Shown here: piece by piece, positions 35,048 through 42,816 of the stretch
Numbering within the stretch: the stretch's first letter is position 1
How the letters are laid out: the number at the start of each line of letters is the position of its first letter
NCBI GenBank assembly: GCA_910577835.1
Contig: CAJTOU010000009.1
Coordinates: forward strand, 16,321-80,320
DNA: 64,000 nt
Source of the DNA: an uncultured Lachnospiraceae bacterium
GTDB lineage: Bacteria > Bacillota_A > Clostridia > Lachnospirales > Lachnospiraceae
Reading direction: 5' to 3'
Notes under the pieces: model-generated
Told to the model about the DNA's origin: nothing
What the model saw: only the letters and a program-made list of their open reading frames with translations
Database searches by the model: none
Made by a program: the position numbers and the translations under genes

Positions 35048-35242
35048 AAAATTTTTAAATAAATAAAAAAATTTTTATATACCATATAGTACAAGGCTTA
35101 GCATACATTCAAACTGACTACTTTTTTGACTGCTTATACAAAAGAGCTATTTTTCAAAAACTGAAAATTTCATATTAAAAAATCAGTTAAATCTTTTATA
35201 ATATATAAATTTATAGAAAGAATATGGAATACAAAAAATCTC

Positions 35243-35270
35243 TTGCAATTCTAAAATTATATGATATAAT
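35243..35270 (+). promoter_or_regulatory. Strong extended -10 promoter in the invertible segment, pointing away from the EPS operon
   Basis: TTGCAA (35243-35248), 16 bp, then TATAAT (35265-35270) with the extended -10 TG at 35262-35263. Transcription would start near 35277 and cross the right inverted repeat within about 30 bases. In the given orientation it faces right; after inversion it would face the recombinase and EPS genes. Confidence 0.7.
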
Positions 35271-35302
35271 ACACTTGTTTTTATAAAAGAATGATTATCG
35301 TT

Positions 35303-35327
35303 AATTTAGTTCATCAAAGAAATAATT
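35303..35327 (-). repeat. Right inverted repeat (IRR) of the candidate invertible segment
   Basis: AATTTAGTTCATCAA (35303-35317) followed by AGAAATAATT; reversed and complemented it matches the left repeat. The octamer TTATCGTT stands in direct orientation just left of the core at both repeats (34946-34953 and 35295-35302). Confidence 0.75.
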
Positions 35328-35388
35328 ATATAAAAAATGTGTAAATAACACGACAATTATTGGTATATTTTGATGAACTATTTTTTTT
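35307..35388 (+). terminator. Terminator whose 5' arm is the right inverted repeat
   Basis: TAGTTCATCAAA (35307-35318) pairs perfectly with TTTGATGAACTA (35369-35380), and AATAATT with AATTATT inside it. Eight T follow (35381-35388). A transcript from the promoter at 35243-35270 would thus be only about 110 nt long in this orientation. The stem depends on the right repeat and the third repeat copy. Confidence 0.6.
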
Positions 35389-35596
35389 GACTTTTCGCCT
35401 GATTTCTGAATATCCAAAACTTTTCTTTACAACTCTTATCATTTTATCCCTGTCTGCCGATAAAAATAATAACTTATAGAAAACAGGAAACGGATTTCTT
35501 ACATTAGTTCAGGGATTGAACATTCTATAGGTGTTATTTGATATACTCATTTTTCAAAACATCTATATTTGAATCTGCAAAATCTAACTGTCTGTA
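35389..35596. other. Gene-free flank right of the switch
   Basis: AT-rich, no coding frame. A small GTTCA/TGAAC hairpin lies near 35507-35521. I see no convincing promoter for the downstream gene, but TTGATATACTC-like boxes near 35538 may serve. Confidence 0.35.
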
Positions 35597-36517
35597 TTGT
35601 CAATCTCTCCGCTGATTAATACTCCTGTGCCGTTTCCTGTAAAACAACAAACAGAAAGGCATGGGATTTATATGGGAATGTTAATAGGAACACATCATTC
35701 AAATACAAGAAGTATCACAATAAAAAATGCCGGTGGTTCTATTGCCGGAACAATCACCGTCTCAAAACCGAAGTCTAAACCTAAAACAAAATCCAGCGCA
35801 AAGCAGAAGAAAAAAAGCGTGCAATACAGCTTTACCGAGCTTTCCAATCAGATTTTGCAGTCAAAAACATTTTTAAACGCTAAACAAATTGCTTCAAGAG
35901 CTTACGCGAAAGCGGCTGTTCTTCGCAGAAAACGTGTAACCGGAGATTATGATGAAACCGCTATTGACCATGCAATTACTCACGCTGAACGTATGGCAAG
36001 GGTAGCAAAAAAGCGTGCAAAACATCTAAAGGAAGAGGCGCGCTGTGAAAAAGAAGAAGAATTTGACCTTACAGATTCCAAAGACCCTGAAAAAACGCTT
36101 GATTTGAAAGAACTGGAAGAACTTATGGATATGGGAGAGGAAGAAATAGATGAAGAAATGATGCGAGAAATGATGAAGGAGCTGACAGAGGAACTTCAGG
36201 CTCAAATGGAGGAACTTGAAAAAGAACTGGCAGAGGACAATGAACTGGATGAGATGTCGGAAGAACTATCTCAGATTTATCGAAAAGATATGTCACCCGA
36301 AGATTTGGAGCTTTTAAAGAAAAAACACAGGTCCGAAGAGATTCGGGACATTATGGACGCAAACAGAAAGTACCTTCGGGCAATGTTTGAACAGCTTGCG
36401 AGGGAAAAACAGGAACTTTCAAACGGGGTATCACTGCAGCTTGGCGGAACAGAAATGCCAGTGCAGATGGAAGCTCCAATTATGACAGAAGGCGGAACCA
36501 TAGATGTAATGGCATGA
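35597..36517 (+). CDS. Unknown highly charged coiled-coil protein
   Basis: Up to 306 residues if TTG 35597 is the start; ATG 35672 (residue 26) is the alternative, and neither has a good ribosome site. The N-terminal third contains a small hydrophobic/glycine patch (IKNAGGSIAGTITV) and a Lys-rich linker (KPKSKPKTKSSAKQKKK). The middle is a basic helix with repeated alanines (AKAAVLRRKR, MARVAKKRAKHLK). Residues about 165-235 are an acidic coiled coil rich in Glu and Met (EEIDEEMMREMMKELTEEL). No membrane segment or known motif. It lies next to the promoter switch but is shielded from it by a terminator in this orientation. Confidence 0.6.
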   Translation: MSISPLINTPVPFPVKQQTERHGIYMGMLIGTHHSNTRSITIKNAGGSIAGTITVSKPKSKPKTKSSAKQKKKSVQYSFTELSNQILQSKTFLNAKQIASRAYAKAAVLRRKRVTGDYDETAIDHAITHAERMARVAKKRAKHLKEEARCEKEEEFDLTDSKDPEKTLDLKELEELMDMGEEEIDEEMMREMMKELTEELQAQMEELEKELAEDNELDEMSEELSQIYRKDMSPEDLELLKKKHRSEEIRDIMDANRKYLRAMFEQLAREKQELSNGVSLQLGGTEMPVQMEAPIMTEGGTIDVMA

Positions 36518-36533
36518 AAACACCATATCAGAC

Positions 36534-36630
36534 AGGGCTGTCACATTAAGCAGAACATATAAAATATAGTATCTATAAAAATTTAAAATCACTATATTCT
36601 ATACTGCCTTTTCTCAGTGCGACAGCCCCT
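36534..36630. repeat. Dispersed ~100-bp palindromic repeat, copy A
   Basis: Ends AGGGCTGTC and GACAGCCCCT are complementary, and pairing continues inside (CAGAACATATAAAATATAGT against the opposite half). Its reverse complement is clearly the same sequence family as copy B at 53743-53843, with the shared GCACT.AGAAAAGGCAGTA block. It lies between two convergent genes and may also act as a bidirectional terminator. Confidence 0.8.
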
Positions 36631-36655
36631 TCTATGTGTAAAATATCCAAAGTAC

Positions 36656-36797
36656 TTTAGGTCATACATCTTCGATGTATGACATGATGCAGCATTATTT
36701 GTATAAACCGCAGGAACTGTGGGTTAGCTTGCGTCTCTGCCTTCATTGGAAGCCATTGGCCAAGAATCTTGTCACTTTAGTGATGAGAGGTTCAAAC
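36656..36797 (+). mobile_element. Short non-autonomous IS200/IS605-type element (omega-RNA-like right end, no transposase)
   Basis: A perfect 10-bp hairpin with TTC loop (36661-36683) fits an IS200/IS605 left end. The right part has CCGCAG-GAA-CTGTGG (6-bp hairpin), GGAAGCCATTGG, and the terminal hairpin CTTGTCACTTTAGTGATGAG followed by AGGTTCAAAC. The CACTTTAGTG...GAGGTTCAA end closely resembles the 3' scaffold end of TnpB omega-RNAs such as that of ISDra2. No tnpA or tnpB is present in the ~140 bp. The hemC-cobA-hemD stop codon lies inside the right end. Confidence 0.6.
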
Positions 36798-39200
36798 AGT
36801 TGCTTCAATCAGTAATGCCTCTACCATGTTTTCATATCCTGCCTGTGCTGCTTCGATAATTATTTCCGCCCCCAGGTCTCTTAATGTTTCGCTGCATTTT
36901 TTCCCAATACTTACAACCGGTGTCTTTGGCAGCTTTCCATTAAACATATATGCTATGCGTTTTGCGGAAGAAGCGCAGGTAAATAAAACTGCATCCCATT
37001 CCATATAATCTTCCAGTTCTGTTTTTTCTATCTCAACCGCCTGATTTTCATAAACGGGAATTTTCTCCACATATCCTTTATCAGAATTTATTTTATCTGC
37101 ATCTGTTTTATTGTCATTCGTTTTATCTGTGCTTATTGCACATGGATATCCCACAGACAGCTTTCTTCCCTCTTTTTGAAAAATTTCTTTTAATTCCTCC
37201 CAAAGCGCATCACTGTTATATTGCTTTGGCATAAAATCCGGCGTAATTCCATACTCCTGAAGTTTCTCTCCTGTTTTCTTTCCAATCACTGCAATTTTAC
37301 ATCCAAAAAGTGCTCTTGCATCAAGTCCATTTTCTCTCAGGCAGACAAAAAAATTATCTATTGCATTTACACTGGTAAAAATAAGCCAGTCTTTCCATTT
37401 CTCTCTTTCCAGCTTACAGGATTTGTATACAATTTTTCCCACCTGTATTTCCTTTACATATGCTCCCTTATCCCTTAACATCAACGCCAGCCTTGAAGGT
37501 TCCGAGCCAATTTTAGGAACTAGATATCTCTTTCCAAAAAGCGCTTTTTCCTCAAAAAAATTTAAAGTCTCCCGAAGTCTCACCACATGTCCCACTACAA
37601 TCAATGCTGGTGATACAAGTCCTGCCTCCCTTACTTTCTGCTCAATCTGTTCTAAATCTGATGCCACTGTTTTCTGGGTTGCTCCTGTTGCATTAGAAAT
37701 CACCGCTGCGCTCATATTCGGACTCATTCCGGCTTTGATTAAATTTTTGACAATTTCGCCAAGTTTTCCAAGCCCCATTAAAAAAATGCAGGTATCTTTT
37801 CCTTTTGCCATCGCCTCAAAATCAATATCTGCCAGCTCACCGTTTTTATTGTGAGCAGTCACTACATGAAATCCCGCTGCCAATCCTCTGTGAGTAACCG
37901 GAATACCTGCATACGCCAGTCCTGCGACAGATGAACTTACTCCTGGCACAATTTCAAATGTTACTCCACAGCTTCTTAAAAACAGCGCCTCTTCTGCTCC
38001 TCTTCCAAAAACATAAGAATCTCCCCCTTTTAAACGTACTGTTTTTTTATACTCCATTGATTTTTTCACGAGCAGCCTGTTTATCTCCTCCTGTTTCATG
38101 GTATGATAATGATTTTCCTTTCCTGCATAAATCTTTTCACAGGATGCCTTTGCAAACAGCAGCAGTTCAGGAGAAGCCAGTCTGTCATAAATAATACAGT
38201 CCGCACTTTTCACAAGCTCCATTCCCTTTACGGTAATCAATCCTGTGTCACCCGGTCCCGCTCCCACCAGATAAACAGTTCCCGCCATCTGTGCACGAAT
38301 TACTTTTGCTGCTTCTCTGGCTGTCTGTACAGGAGTTTTTCCAAAAACCTCTGCATAATAAAGCCTTTTATCATGTTCTCTCCCATAAACTGTTCTCAGT
38401 TTTAATTTTCCATCTGTAATCTCACAAAAAGCTCCCACAGGTATATGACAGTCCCCTCCTATTTCTTCTAAAAATGCCCGTTCCGTACTTCCGGCAAGAT
38501 TTGTATCAAAATCAGAAAGAGAATCCAGCATCGCCTGTAATTTTGTATTTTCCTTCTTTATTTCCAATGCCAGAATCCCCTGTGCCGGCGCCGGAATCAT
38601 TTCATCTGTGGAGAAATAACAGGTGATTTTATCTTCCATTCCCAAACGTTTTAATCCCGCTGCTGCCAGTACAATTCCATCCAGCTTCTGTTCCTCCATT
38701 TTGCGAAGCCTTGTATCTACATTTCCTCTGATATCTATAATGTTTAAGTCTGAACGCAGACGTTTTAACTGTCCTGCCCGCCTTGCACTTCCTGTTCCAA
38801 TCACTGCATTTCGGGGAAGTTCTTCTAAAGAATGTTTTTCTCTTAAAATTAAAACATCTCTTGCATCGGCCCTTTTCCACAACTTTGAAAATGCAAGCCC
38901 CTGCGCCGGATGTGCAGGCATATCCTTCATACTGTGTACAGCCAGATGTATGTCGCCTGACAATAACTGCTCTTCAATTTCCTTTACAAAAAGTCCTTTA
39001 TCCCCAATCTGATTTAAAGGCTTATCTTGTATCATATCCCCTTTGGTTTTAATAATTACAATTTCATATTCATATTCGGAAAATACAGTTTCCAGACATT
39101 TTCTGACATATTCCGCCTGAATCAAGGCCAGTTTTGAACCTCTTGTACCGATTTTTATTTTCATATTCATATCTATTTCCTTTTTCATTTCCCGCTCCAT
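36792..39200 (-). CDS. hemC-cobA-hemD: Trifunctional fusion: porphobilinogen deaminase, uroporphyrinogen-III methyltransferase, uroporphyrinogen-III synthase
   Basis: 802 residues covering three steps from porphobilinogen to precorrin-2. HemC (about 11-305) has IGTRGSKLALIQA, the substrate-binding GSARRAGQL and the dipyrromethane-cofactor Cys in GGDCHIPVGAF. SUMT (about 309-555) has YLVGAGPGDTGLIT, RLKGGDSYVFGRG and the PGVSS loop. HemD (about 560-800) follows with LIFTSVNAIDNFF. CobA-HemD fusions are common in clostridia; HemC in front is rarer. Starts at ATG 39200, 39188 (best GGAG spacing) or 39170 are possible. The stop codon lies within an IS-derived right end. Confidence 0.9.
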   Translation of the reverse strand: MEREMKKEIDMNMKIKIGTRGSKLALIQAEYVRKCLETVFSEYEYEIVIIKTKGDMIQDKPLNQIGDKGLFVKEIEEQLLSGDIHLAVHSMKDMPAHPAQGLAFSKLWKRADARDVLILREKHSLEELPRNAVIGTGSARRAGQLKRLRSDLNIIDIRGNVDTRLRKMEEQKLDGIVLAAAGLKRLGMEDKITCYFSTDEMIPAPAQGILALEIKKENTKLQAMLDSLSDFDTNLAGSTERAFLEEIGGDCHIPVGAFCEITDGKLKLRTVYGREHDKRLYYAEVFGKTPVQTAREAAKVIRAQMAGTVYLVGAGPGDTGLITVKGMELVKSADCIIYDRLASPELLLFAKASCEKIYAGKENHYHTMKQEEINRLLVKKSMEYKKTVRLKGGDSYVFGRGAEEALFLRSCGVTFEIVPGVSSSVAGLAYAGIPVTHRGLAAGFHVVTAHNKNGELADIDFEAMAKGKDTCIFLMGLGKLGEIVKNLIKAGMSPNMSAAVISNATGATQKTVASDLEQIEQKVREAGLVSPALIVVGHVVRLRETLNFFEEKALFGKRYLVPKIGSEPSRLALMLRDKGAYVKEIQVGKIVYKSCKLEREKWKDWLIFTSVNAIDNFFVCLRENGLDARALFGCKIAVIGKKTGEKLQEYGITPDFMPKQYNSDALWEELKEIFQKEGRKLSVGYPCAISTDKTNDNKTDADKINSDKGYVEKIPVYENQAVEIEKTELEDYMEWDAVLFTCASSAKRIAYMFNGKLPKTPVVSIGKKCSETLRDLGAEIIIEAAQAGYENMVEALLIEATV

Positions 39201-39204
39201 TTCT

Positions 39205-40431
39205 CTATATCTGAAACAGCCTTGCCAGCGTATCCCTGTACCAGTCCTGTTCTTCCTCTGTTTCCAGCTTTTTCAATTCCTCAATCGGCTCTCTCAAAAG
39301 CCTGCGAAACCCCGCTTCCAGAGTCCTTTTTATAATCTTCTTTTCACGTTCACTTAAATCTATTTTTCTATTTATATACCCAAAACTGTCCTCCGCAATC
39401 TCTCTGCATTTCATCTGCAAAGATTCTATTGTTTCGTCTACTCTTGTCGTAAGCAGCCAGTTGATTGTCTGCAATACCGACTCTTGTATTATTTCTCCTC
39501 CCTGTATAATAAGATTCTCGCGTTCCTTCCTGTTTTTCTGCACTATTTCTTCCAGCATATCCAGATTCATCAGATGACAGCCCGTCACATTAATAAGCGA
39601 AACATCTATATCTCTTGGAGCAGCAAGGTCAAGAAAATACATCTCTTTTCTAATAGTGCATTTCTCTTTTCGGATTACCAGATGAGGAGAAGCCGTCGCT
39701 GAAATCACAATCTCGCATTCCTTCATAACCTCATATCTATTCTCAAAATCCTTTATATCAATTTCCGGAAATTCCGCTTTTAATGCTTTTGCATGAGAGG
39801 AAGTTCTATTACAGACAATTATTTTTTCGGCGCCGTAATCGCGCACATAGCGAAGCGCCAGAGCAGCCGTCTGGCCGCTTCCGATAATCAATACTCTTTT
39901 TCCACTGATTCCATATTCCCTTTCTAGCTGCCGGATTCCCGCATAACTGACAGACAGCGGAAATTCACTGATTTTTAATTCTGTTTTTATTTTTTTTGCA
40001 CAGGCAACAGCATTTCTCACTACCCCATTTAATTCTTTTCTGCTGTACCCCATTGCCTTTGAAAATTCAAACGCCTCTTTGACCTGTCCCAATATCTGGT
40101 CCTCTCCCAATATCTGAGATTCCATTCCGGCAGTCACACGAAACAGATACTTTATCGCTGCTTCTCTTTCCATATGATTAAAATATGGTTTTAAATCCAC
40201 CTGCAAAAACATTTCCTGATAAACCGCTCTTATAATTTCAGGATGTCTCGGATTTTCATAAAAATAGTATACCTCGCTCCGGTTGCAGGTTGATAAAATC
40301 ATACACTGTAAAATTCCTTCTTTCTCCAGCCTGTGAAACATCTCCATTTTTCTGCTGTCTGTAAAATTTACAATATCTCTGATATCCAGTCCTGCGCTTT
40401 TATAATTAATTCCACAAAATCCAAAATCCAT
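39205..40431 (-). CDS. hemA: Glutamyl-tRNA reductase
   Basis: 408 residues. Reduces glutamyl-tRNA to glutamate-1-semialdehyde with NADPH, the first committed step of tetrapyrrole synthesis. The catalytic Cys is in LSTCNRSEVYY (about residue 49), the NADPH-binding domain has VLIIGSGQTAALALRYV, and the C-terminal dimerisation helix is complete. The N-terminus (MDFGFCGINYKSAGLDIRD) has an extra Cys near the start. Four bases separate it from the hemC fusion. Confidence 0.93.
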   Translation of the reverse strand: MDFGFCGINYKSAGLDIRDIVNFTDSRKMEMFHRLEKEGILQCMILSTCNRSEVYYFYENPRHPEIIRAVYQEMFLQVDLKPYFNHMEREAAIKYLFRVTAGMESQILGEDQILGQVKEAFEFSKAMGYSRKELNGVVRNAVACAKKIKTELKISEFPLSVSYAGIRQLEREYGISGKRVLIIGSGQTAALALRYVRDYGAEKIIVCNRTSSHAKALKAEFPEIDIKDFENRYEVMKECEIVISATASPHLVIRKEKCTIRKEMYFLDLAAPRDIDVSLINVTGCHLMNLDMLEEIVQKNRKERENLIIQGGEIIQESVLQTINWLLTTRVDETIESLQMKCREIAEDSFGYINRKIDLSEREKKIIKRTLEAGFRRLLREPIEELKKLETEEEQDWYRDTLARLFQI

Positions 40432-40539
40432 ATTTCTGTTCTCGTTTCCAAAGTTTTTATTCTGTGTATTTCATATAGGCTGTTCGCCGCAGAGACTGTA
40501 TCTCTCAGCAAAAACACTTCACCACAAGCATTTTGTTCC

Positions 40540-41823
40540 CTATAAAAAATATTCTGCCATTACCTGACAGGTCTTATCAATATCCTCTTTTGTATGCGCA
40601 TCAGATATAAACATTGCCTCAAACTGAGATGGAGCCGTATAAATACCATGCTCCAGCAGCCATGCAAAGTATTCTGCATAACGCTTTGTATCAGAAGATG
40701 CCGCAGTCGCATAATCAGAAACCTTCCCTGCTGTAAAAAATACGCTCATAAGAGAACCGATTCTGTTTACGCATACTGTTTCTCCTGCGCTTTTCTTTAC
40801 TGCCTTTTCTAATAATGCAGCTTTTTCTTCCAGCCGTTGATAAATAGAAGTATCTTTTTGTAAGATTTTCAGGGTTTCTATTCCGGCAGTAACAGCAATT
40901 GGATTTCCTGACAAAGTTCCTGCCTGATAGACAGGTCCCGCCGGTGATACCATCTCCATAATTTCTTTTTTTCCGCCATATGCGCCCACTGGAAGTCCAC
41001 CGCCTATAATTTTTCCAAGAGTTGTAATATCCGGCTTCACATGAAAATACTCCTGCGCTCCTCCAAGCCCCAGCCGGAAACCTGTAATAACCTCATCAAA
41101 AACAAGCAGTGCACCATATTTTAATGTAATTTCTCTTAAAAATTCTAAAAATCCTTTTTCCGGAAGGACTACCCCCATATTTGCAGCTACCGGTTCCACA
41201 ATAACCGCCGCAATTTCAGAACCGTTTTTCTCAAACAGATTTTTTACAGATTCCTTATCATTATATAAGGCTATAAGTGTATGTTTTGTAAAATCCGAAG
41301 GGACTCCCGCACTGTCCGGTACAGAACTCGTCATAGCTCCTGAACCCACCTTAACTAAAAGGCCGTCTGAATGACCATGATAACAGCCTTTAAATTTTAC
41401 TATCTTTTCTCTTTTGGTAAATCCTCTTGCCACACGCACAGCGCTCATCACCGCTTCTGTGCCGGAACAGACCAGACGGCTCATTTCCATAGAAGGCACA
41501 CACTCTGAAATCATCTCTGCAAGAATCACTTCTTTTTTTGTCGGTGCTCCAAAAGTAAGACCTTCTGCACACGCTTTCTGTACTGCATATATCACCTGTG
41601 GATGTGCATGTCCCAATATTCCGGGACCCCATGAACATACATAATCAATATATTCATTTCCATCTATATCCGTTATCTTATCTCCATTTGCAGACTGAAT
41701 AAATCTTGGCGTCATTCCCACGGAACCAAAAGCCCGAACCGGACTGTTGACACCGCCCGGAATAAGCGTTTTCGCCTTTTGGAATATTTGTTTTGATTTT
41801 GCGTCTTTTATTATCGTGTTCAT
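40540..41823 (-). CDS. hemL: Glutamate-1-semialdehyde 2,1-aminomutase
   Basis: 427 residues. PLP enzyme converting glutamate-1-semialdehyde to 5-aminolevulinate. IPGGVNSPVRAF and ANGDKITDIDGNEYIDYV N-terminus, GTEAVMSAVRVAR, and the PLP-lysine region TLGKIIGGGLPVGAYGG are intact. It lies between hemB (24 bp) and hemA (108 bp) in the siroheme operon. Confidence 0.95.
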   Translation of the reverse strand: MNTIIKDAKSKQIFQKAKTLIPGGVNSPVRAFGSVGMTPRFIQSANGDKITDIDGNEYIDYVCSWGPGILGHAHPQVIYAVQKACAEGLTFGAPTKKEVILAEMISECVPSMEMSRLVCSGTEAVMSAVRVARGFTKREKIVKFKGCYHGHSDGLLVKVGSGAMTSSVPDSAGVPSDFTKHTLIALYNDKESVKNLFEKNGSEIAAVIVEPVAANMGVVLPEKGFLEFLREITLKYGALLVFDEVITGFRLGLGGAQEYFHVKPDITTLGKIIGGGLPVGAYGGKKEIMEMVSPAGPVYQAGTLSGNPIAVTAGIETLKILQKDTSIYQRLEEKAALLEKAVKKSAGETVCVNRIGSLMSVFFTAGKVSDYATAASSDTKRYAEYFAWLLEHGIYTAPSQFEAMFISDAHTKEDIDKTCQVMAEYFL

Positions 41824-41847
41824 TTTTCTCTGTTCCTTTCCGGCTCC

Positions 41848-42816
41848 CTATTCCATTTCCTTTATCCATTTTGCAATGGCAAGCGCATGATAAGTAATAA
41901 TCATTTTTGCACCTGCCCTTTTTAATCCAACCATATTTTCCATTACTACTTTTTTCTCATCTATCCAGCCCTGCATGGCCGCCGCTTTCACCATGGAATA
42001 TTCTCCGCTGACATTATAGGCGGCAATCGGGATGTTATAATGCAAAGAAATATCTTTAATTACATCCATATATCCGAGTGCCGGTTTTGCAATAATAAAA
42101 TCTGCTCCTTCAAGAATATCCTGCTCCACCTCTCTGAGCGCCTCTCTGCCGTTTGCCGGGTCCATCTGATAGGTTTTCCGGTCGCCAAAACACGGCGCAG
42201 AGCCGGCAGCATCCCGAAACGGAGAATAATAGCCGGAAGCAAACTTTGCACTGTAAGACATAACCGATACTTCTGTAAACCCTTCTTTATCAAGTGCCTG
42301 CCGGATAGCTGCCACTCTTTTATCCATCATATCACTTGGTGCCACAATATCCGCACCGGCTTTTGCATAGCTGACCGCGGCCTTTGCCAATAATGGAAGA
42401 GTTTCATCATTTAATATTTCCCCATTCTTTACAATCCCACAGTGTCCATGAGACATGTATTCGCAGAGGCATACATCAGCGATAACTACAATATGGCTGT
42501 AATTTTTTTTCATATAACGGATTGCCTGATTTACAATTCCATTTTCATCATAGGCACCGCTTCCCGCCTCATCTTTGCGTGCTGGAATTCCGAAAAGCAG
42601 AACTGCCGAAATACCGGCATTACATACCCTGTCCAGTTCCTCATAAAGCCTGTCTATGGAATATTGACAAATCCCCGGCATGGAATCAACAGGATTGCAG
42701 ATATTTTCTCCTTCTATCACAAATATAGGATAAATCAGCTCATCGATACGAATATGATTTTCTCTTACCATACTTCGTATCGTTTCATTTTTTCTGAGTC
42801 TTCTCATTCTATCCAT
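41848..42816 (-). CDS. hemB: Porphobilinogen synthase (5-aminolevulinate dehydratase)
   Basis: 322 residues. Condenses two 5-aminolevulinates. Active-site lysines are in SYSAKFASGYY and FIIAKPALGYMD; the metal-binding region has CLCEYMSHGHCG, a cysteine-rich zinc-type site. ATG 42816 is preferred over 42825, since AGGAGAGG abuts the latter. The start overlaps the end of the precorrin-2 dehydrogenase gene by 8 bases. Confidence 0.94.
   Translation of the reverse strand: MDRMRRLRKNETIRSMVRENHIRIDELIYPIFVIEGENICNPVDSMPGICQYSIDRLYEELDRVCNAGISAVLLFGIPARKDEAGSGAYDENGIVNQAIRYMKKNYSHIVVIADVCLCEYMSHGHCGIVKNGEILNDETLPLLAKAAVSYAKAGADIVAPSDMMDKRVAAIRQALDKEGFTEVSVMSYSAKFASGYYSPFRDAAGSAPCFGDRKTYQMDPANGREALREVEQDILEGADFIIAKPALGYMDVIKDISLHYNIPIAAYNVSGEYSMVKAAAMQGWIDEKKVVMENMVGLKRAGAKMIITYHALAIAKWIKEME

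Larger units (their letters stand above)
34952..35317. other. Candidate invertible DNA segment carrying the EPS promoter (phase switch)
   Basis: About 336 bp (34967-35302) lie between 15-bp perfect inverted repeats within 24-26 bp imperfect ones. The segment has no gene. It contains one strong extended -10 promoter (35243-35270), close to the right repeat and pointing right. To the left lies a minus-strand operon beginning with a tyrosine recombinase and without an evident promoter. Inversion would turn the promoter toward that operon. This is the layout of known invertible promoters such as those of capsule loci in Bacteroides and fim/cwpV-type switches; activity here is inferred, not shown. 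Confidence 0.6.
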
